DNA from: Lamellibrachia columna
Lineage: Eukaryota; Annelida; Polychaeta; Sabellida; Siboglinidae
Assembly: GCA_963662155.1 (NCBI GenBank)
Contig: OY759261.1
Coordinates: 32,604,277-32,668,276 of the forward strand
Reading direction: 5' to 3'
Length of the DNA: 64,000 bases
Below, piece after piece: positions 54,950 to 64,000 of this stretch (its first letter is position 1; each line of letters opens with the position of its first letter). Position numbers and translations under genes: made by a program. Below the pieces are notes generated by a model, which saw nothing but the letters and a program-made list of their open reading frames with translations, did no database searches and had not been told where the DNA came from.

Positions 54950-56015
54950 CCTGGGTAGACAGGTATTTGTCTATATGGTTTTTAAATGAGTTTATTGATC
55001 TATCTTGTATTACAGAGTTTGGGAGACTATTCCATGGTTCAGCCAATCAAAGAGGGTACGATTTTGTTTTAGATTAATTTTCGCTCTTTGGATAAATAAT
55101 TTAAGAGAGTGTCCTCTATTTCCTAATCTTAGTGACACATCCTCCAATTTCAGGAGGTTTGGTGCATATTCATTATCATACATTTCATGCACTATTTTAT
55201 AGACTTCTATCATGTCTCCTCTTTACCTTCGGTATGCTAATGTGGGTAGCTTCTGTAATTTTTGTATTTCTATATATGATAAGTCCCTCAAACCAGATAG
55301 TTCTTTTGTGACTCTTCTCTGGAAGTTTTCTATTGCTATTTTATGTTTCATCTTATATGGATACCATACTGCTATTGCATAATCTAGGTGAGATCTAACC
55401 GTTGTCTTATATGGGAGCAGGCAGGTGTGTGTGTCTAGTAACTGGAAGGTTCTTCGGATTATTTTTGTCATTTTGGTTGCTTTATTTACCACTTGGTTTA
55501 TGTGAACAGCAAATGACAATTTTGAATCGATAATCACACCTAAGTCAGTTTTCTTATCTGTGGTGGCTAGTGAATGTTTAACATTATTGTTTGTCATGAA
55601 ATATTCATATTCACCTATATTACATTTTTTTATTTCGATGTATTTACATTTGTCTGGTTGGAATTTTAATAACCATTTGTCGCTCCATTGTTTCAGGATA
55701 TTTAGATCTTGTAGCAGTATATCCTGGTAATTTTTATTTGTTATGGCTCTAAATATCTTAATCTCATCAGCAAATATAAACGTATTAGATTTAATTAAAT
55801 ATGGCAGGTCGTTTATGTAAAAAAACAAACAATAAGGATCCCTGCGGTATCCTTGACGTTACTTTATGCCAGTTTGATTCTTCTCCACTTACTGCTACAT
55901 TTTATCGACTGTTTGTGATGAATGCCTCTATCCAGTTAATTATTTCGTTCGTAATGTTAAAACGTTTTAATTTACTTTTAGTATATTATGTGGCACAATT
56001 GCCTTCTGAAAATAT
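54950..56015 (-). mobile_element. LINE (L2/CR1-like) RT fragment
   Basis: The minus strand carries an RT palm (FYINDLPYLIKSNTFIFADE), WSDKWLLKFQPDKCKYIEI, TDLGVIIDSKLSF, VRSHLDYAIAVWYPY, RRVTKELSGLRDLSY, and an end reading WNSLPNSVIQDRSINSF. Frameshifts occur near 55210 and 55830. It belongs to the same family as 52729-53175. Confidence 0.85.
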
Positions 56016-56189
56016 ATATGAATAATATATATATATATATATATATGTGTATTAAGCATAATTACCTCTCAAGAAACTTAGTGTTGATTCTGTATATTTG
56101 AACTGCATCTCGCAGTCTTCTTCAGCAGACTGAAGTTACGGATGTGTCACATGACCAATGTCATGTGACACAAGCTGGAGTAGGACTCC

Positions 56190-56408
56190 AAGACGGTCTC
56201 AGATACCCTATACTACAGGATCTAGCCTACATCAGAAGCAGTCCCTAAATTCTACGGATTGCCTAAGGTCCACAATAACAATGTACCATTAAGACCTATA
56301 GTATCAAGTATAGGTAGCATGACATATAAGACGGCAAAGTTCCTAGCCAGCATTTTTAGCCAACTAGTTGGAAAAACGGAACATTTTATTTGTCCGGGCT
56401 ATATCTAG
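56190..56408 (+). mobile_element. Penelope-like element RT fragment
   Basis: The plus strand reads PKFYGLPKVHNNNVPLRPIV, SSIGSMTYKTAKFLASIF and SQLVGKTEHF, ending in TAG at 56406. The FYGLPK-H...PLRPIVS pattern is the hallmark RT block of Penelope-like retroelements. Upstream residues (AYIRSS) are in another frame, so it is a dead fragment. Confidence 0.8.
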
Positions 56409-56859
56409 TGTGGCATACTAGATATTACATACTAAATCCACAACACATCAAGTCTCGCTTCACCTTTGTTCTTGATAATACCCTTTCAGAATGTAAGCCA
56501 AATAACGTAAATTGCATTAAAAACAACCGTTGTGTTTTGCTTAGAACAGCGGGCAAACGTGGACGTATGTTATACGAGCATCGGCAATTGTTGAATAATT
56601 CGACTAATCCAATATACAAGTGTATATGGAAGTTTATTATGATACTTCTCGCATTAAGTAACGCAGGGCAAGTGCGGCTAATGCTTTGTATATTGCGTCC
56701 AACTCTATCATGTACGAATTATATGTTTGACTGTTGTATTCAAATAAACTAGGTGTACTTGATTCAAATATGGGGACGCCCGTCTTAGGCTCACTCATGC
56801 TGATATGAATGACTACTAAGACATAAGCAGAATAATTTGAGTGAGATAGCACAATGGTG

Positions 56860-56962
<103 letters not shown>

Positions 56963-57074
56963 CATATATACGTGCACACACAATATATATTCACATGCAC
57001 ATATACGCATGCACATACGTATGCTCAAACAAATGTATCATCATCAAGGAAAAACAAAACCATTCATTTTTATT

Positions 57075-57080
57075 TTTATT
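57075..57080 (-). terminator. Polyadenylation signal of gene C
   Basis: Two overlapping-register AATAAA hexamers (57075-57080 and 57069-57074, minus strand) lie about 90 bp after the stop codon. Confidence 0.5.
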
Positions 57081-57169
57081 GTAGGGCAACAGTAAGTGGT
57101 GGAAAACATGTTCTAACAATATTTCGAACTATCGTTAGACGTTCACCCCTCACGGCGAGATCTGTCCAA

Positions 57170-61953
<4,784 letters not shown>

Positions 61954-61958
61954 TGTTG

Positions 61959-63753
61959 CTACGAAGAAAAGTTATCATATATTAGGGGAAGGTATTGTTA
62001 GGTGAGCCATTTTTCATTCTTTTTGTTGAGGAGGGGGGGCTTTCATATTTATAAGTCAAAATTGTTTTTACTCACATAAACAATGATTATTAGTCAATCA
62101 TTTTATACCAATGTGCTATATTTAGCACGCATAGTTAATGTAGCTGATTCAAATAGAGTTGGTAAGCTTTGTGAACTAACACTTGGCATGGGTTAAGTTG
62201 CAAAAATGTGTATTTGTATAACTTACGTAGGCCTTTTACAAAGAAACTTGATAACAACTCAGCCAGCACATCTATCCAATGGGCACAACGCGTCTTTGAC
62301 AAGTGCACACGCTTCATTAATAAGTCGACACACTTAATTCATATAAACTTTTAGGTCAATCGCAACCAGTTTAACTAATTGTTAATTTGAGCGTTTCTGT
62401 GCGACTGACCGACCACAGAGTATCTGTTTGAGAGTTGATCCTCTGTCAGTTCGGACAGGGGAAGGCAAACTCTCCGAGTGTACAGTCTTGCCTGATGGTT
62501 CAGCTATGACTAAGGAACTTGTCCTAAACACAAGTTCTCCCCAAGGTTGTGTTTTGTCCCCTCTTCTGTTTTTAGTGTACACAAATTAAATCCTTTGTAA
62601 CTATGCTGTTCTAAAGATTGTAAAGAATTCTGATGACATGGCACTTACTACATGTCTTTCATATGAATTTTCACTTTCACGGTACTACCAGTATGTTGAA
62701 ATGTTGTTATCCCGGTTTTACAACAGTTTGTTGAGCTCAATGCCCAGAAACCACAGCAAATGTGCTTCGGACGTGGATGGGTCAAGGGTACATCACATCC
62801 TCTTTCTCAACCACTGATGATCACAGGGAGACAGTGGAAACATTATCCACGTTCAAATAAAATATAACCTATTATACGTCAATCGTGCTATAATGACATG
62901 TAAAATCACTGGGTGGTACCATGCAACTTTCGCTGTTATAGTTTCCTGGGAAACGAAGGTCGCTCAACTAATCCAGTAGCTCAACTAATACTGCCTTCCC
63001 ATATACTGCACCCCAATCCTTATGTAATATTTAAATATATAAACTCGTAAATGTGGAACATGGTAAGTACAACATTAAGCAAAATAAAATATGCAGTAAT
63101 AATAGTAAATCATTATATACTTATCGTCGACTAAGTATCGACCTAGTCATTGAATGTGTGTTGCGCTAATCTTGCTTTGCGTCTCGGGCGCCAAACATTT
63201 AGGGCTTCGTCTACGACACCTGGATGGATCCATACTCCATAGCACCATTTTCCTTCCCAATTCACCCCACTATTACATTATAATTGTCATTTGTAATTAC
63301 GCACAATTAGTTGCAACGCTATGTTAAACTGACCCTGTTTGTGTAGCACGTAACATCGAAATGGTTGTATATCAACATGATAATAGGACACACGCCCAAC
63401 GTATGATGTACACGAACGTACAAACCCTGACCTAACCACGTAAAACGACCGCCTAGATCCGCTAAACACTTCCTCATATATCTGACATGCGCACACTTTC
63501 TTCAATACCGCAAAGTCAACAACAGTGTGGCAAAACTTTCCAATATGTAAAGATATCAATCAATATAAATAATGTATTATAATAGACAGTAAATGCAAAT
63601 TGAGGGTAACAACAATATATATATATAAAAGCAATGCAAACAATCAAACCAACACACTAATCACAGTCACTTACAAACTACCAAGGTAACCCTCTGGAGG
63701 ATGAATATTTTTATAGTAGGAATAATCAAGTGAAATCGCAATGGCAGACTTAC
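61959..63753 (-). other. 5' UTR intron of gene C
   Basis: Spans from the leader-exon donor (63753) to the acceptor before CAACA-ATG. Contains a decayed LINE RT fragment; nothing else recognised. Confidence 0.55.
62430..62815 (+). mobile_element. Degenerate LINE RT fragment in gene C intron 1
   Basis: The plus strand reads TSSPQGCVLSPLLFLVYTN (RT motif with Gly-Cys-Val-Leu-Ser-Pro), then NSDDMALTTCL after a break, then an LSRFYN-like piece. The stretch is short and decayed. Confidence 0.65.
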
Positions 63754-63803
63754 CTCGAGCACTTCGGTGGTGGTGCTGTTCACTGAGTGTCTTCAGTGGA
63801 CTG
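63754..63803 (-). other. Non-coding 5' UTR exon of gene C (5' end approximate)
   Basis: The minus strand reads ...GTGCTCGAG/GTAAGTC at 63754, a strong donor. The acceptor is TTCGTAG just before CAACA-ATG at 61958. The exon start is placed about 28 bp after the TATA box. Layout matches copy B. Confidence 0.6.
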
Positions 63804-63827
63804 GTTGTAGCTGTTCACGGCGCCGGC

Positions 63828-63833
63828 TTTATA
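63828..63833 (-). promoter_or_regulatory. TATA box of gene C
   Basis: TATAAA on the minus strand is followed by GCCGGCGCCGTGAACAGC, nearly the same block as at 17642-17670 upstream of copy B. Confidence 0.7.
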
Positions 63834-64000
63834 GCAGTTCAGTATGCCTGATTCACACCTCCACCTACGTTGTTGACTCGGATTACTTGACACGCGACAC
63901 TACACAACAGCGCCACCATGCGGGGGTCAAGGGCAAATAGGAGAGTACCGGTACGTGTCCATCACGTTCGCATTCGGTGTCAAGCCGTTTAAGTTTACTC

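Noticed and set aside
56145..56170. 11-bp perfect hairpin (TGTCACATGAC, loop CAAT) as a possible terminator or RNA structure
   Set aside because: Isolated, without neighbouring signals; likely part of the Penelope-like fragment or chance.

Overview
This is eukaryotic, animal-type genomic DNA. It is AT-rich, dense in (TA)n and (CA/TG)n microsatellites, with short GT-AG-bounded exons and many non-LTR retrotransposon fragments. The only host gene family I recognise encodes small secreted proteins built as signal peptide, Cys-rich segment, type-2 chitin-binding domain (CBM14/peritrophin-A), then a laminin-G-like domain. That order resembles the C-terminal part of mollusc shell-matrix proteins of the Pif/BMSP group, so a mollusc, probably a bivalve, is the best guess. 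This is inference; no species can be named from the sequence alone.

Layout. Gene copy A (+, 14-4659) and gene copy B (+, 18571-23410) lie in two large tandem duplication units: unit 1 is about 1-17060 and unit 2 about 18556-48910. Each unit runs in the same order: gene, foldback element, decayed CBM14-LamG pseudogene, hAT-like MITEs, minus-strand gene remnants, old CR1 fragment, second LINE fragment. Unit 2 is longer because it gained a 3.9 kb block (24.93-28.85 kb), a nearly complete CR1-like LINE (34.34-37.99 kb), a short CR1 insertion (21.44-22.03 kb) and a 4.9 kb block (42.0-46.9 kb). Right of unit 2 lie rearranged remnants (50.1-51.4 kb), more LINE pieces, a Penelope-like fragment, and gene C on the minus strand (57170-61953, with its TATA box and 5' UTR exon near 63.8 kb).

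State of the genes. Only gene C is cleanly intact: seven coding exons, all phases compatible, 361 codons. Copy A is open through exon 4 but has frameshifts in exons 5 and 6. Copy B is open throughout, but its best exon-3 donor is out of phase with exon 4. A weaker donor 16 bp downstream restores a 357-residue frame. B and C share a TATA-type core promoter and a spliced 5' UTR exon.

The most interesting observation is in the CR1-like LINE. Its esterase-type ORF1 ends with T TTA AAC TAG, a textbook -1 frameshift heptamer directly before the stop. The -1 frame runs without a stop into the endonuclease-reverse transcriptase ORF, whose first conserved endonuclease motif lies upstream of any AUG. 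A second is that the RT codons for the Tyr-Ile-Asn-Asp motif of this LINE have become long (TA)n arrays at three loci.
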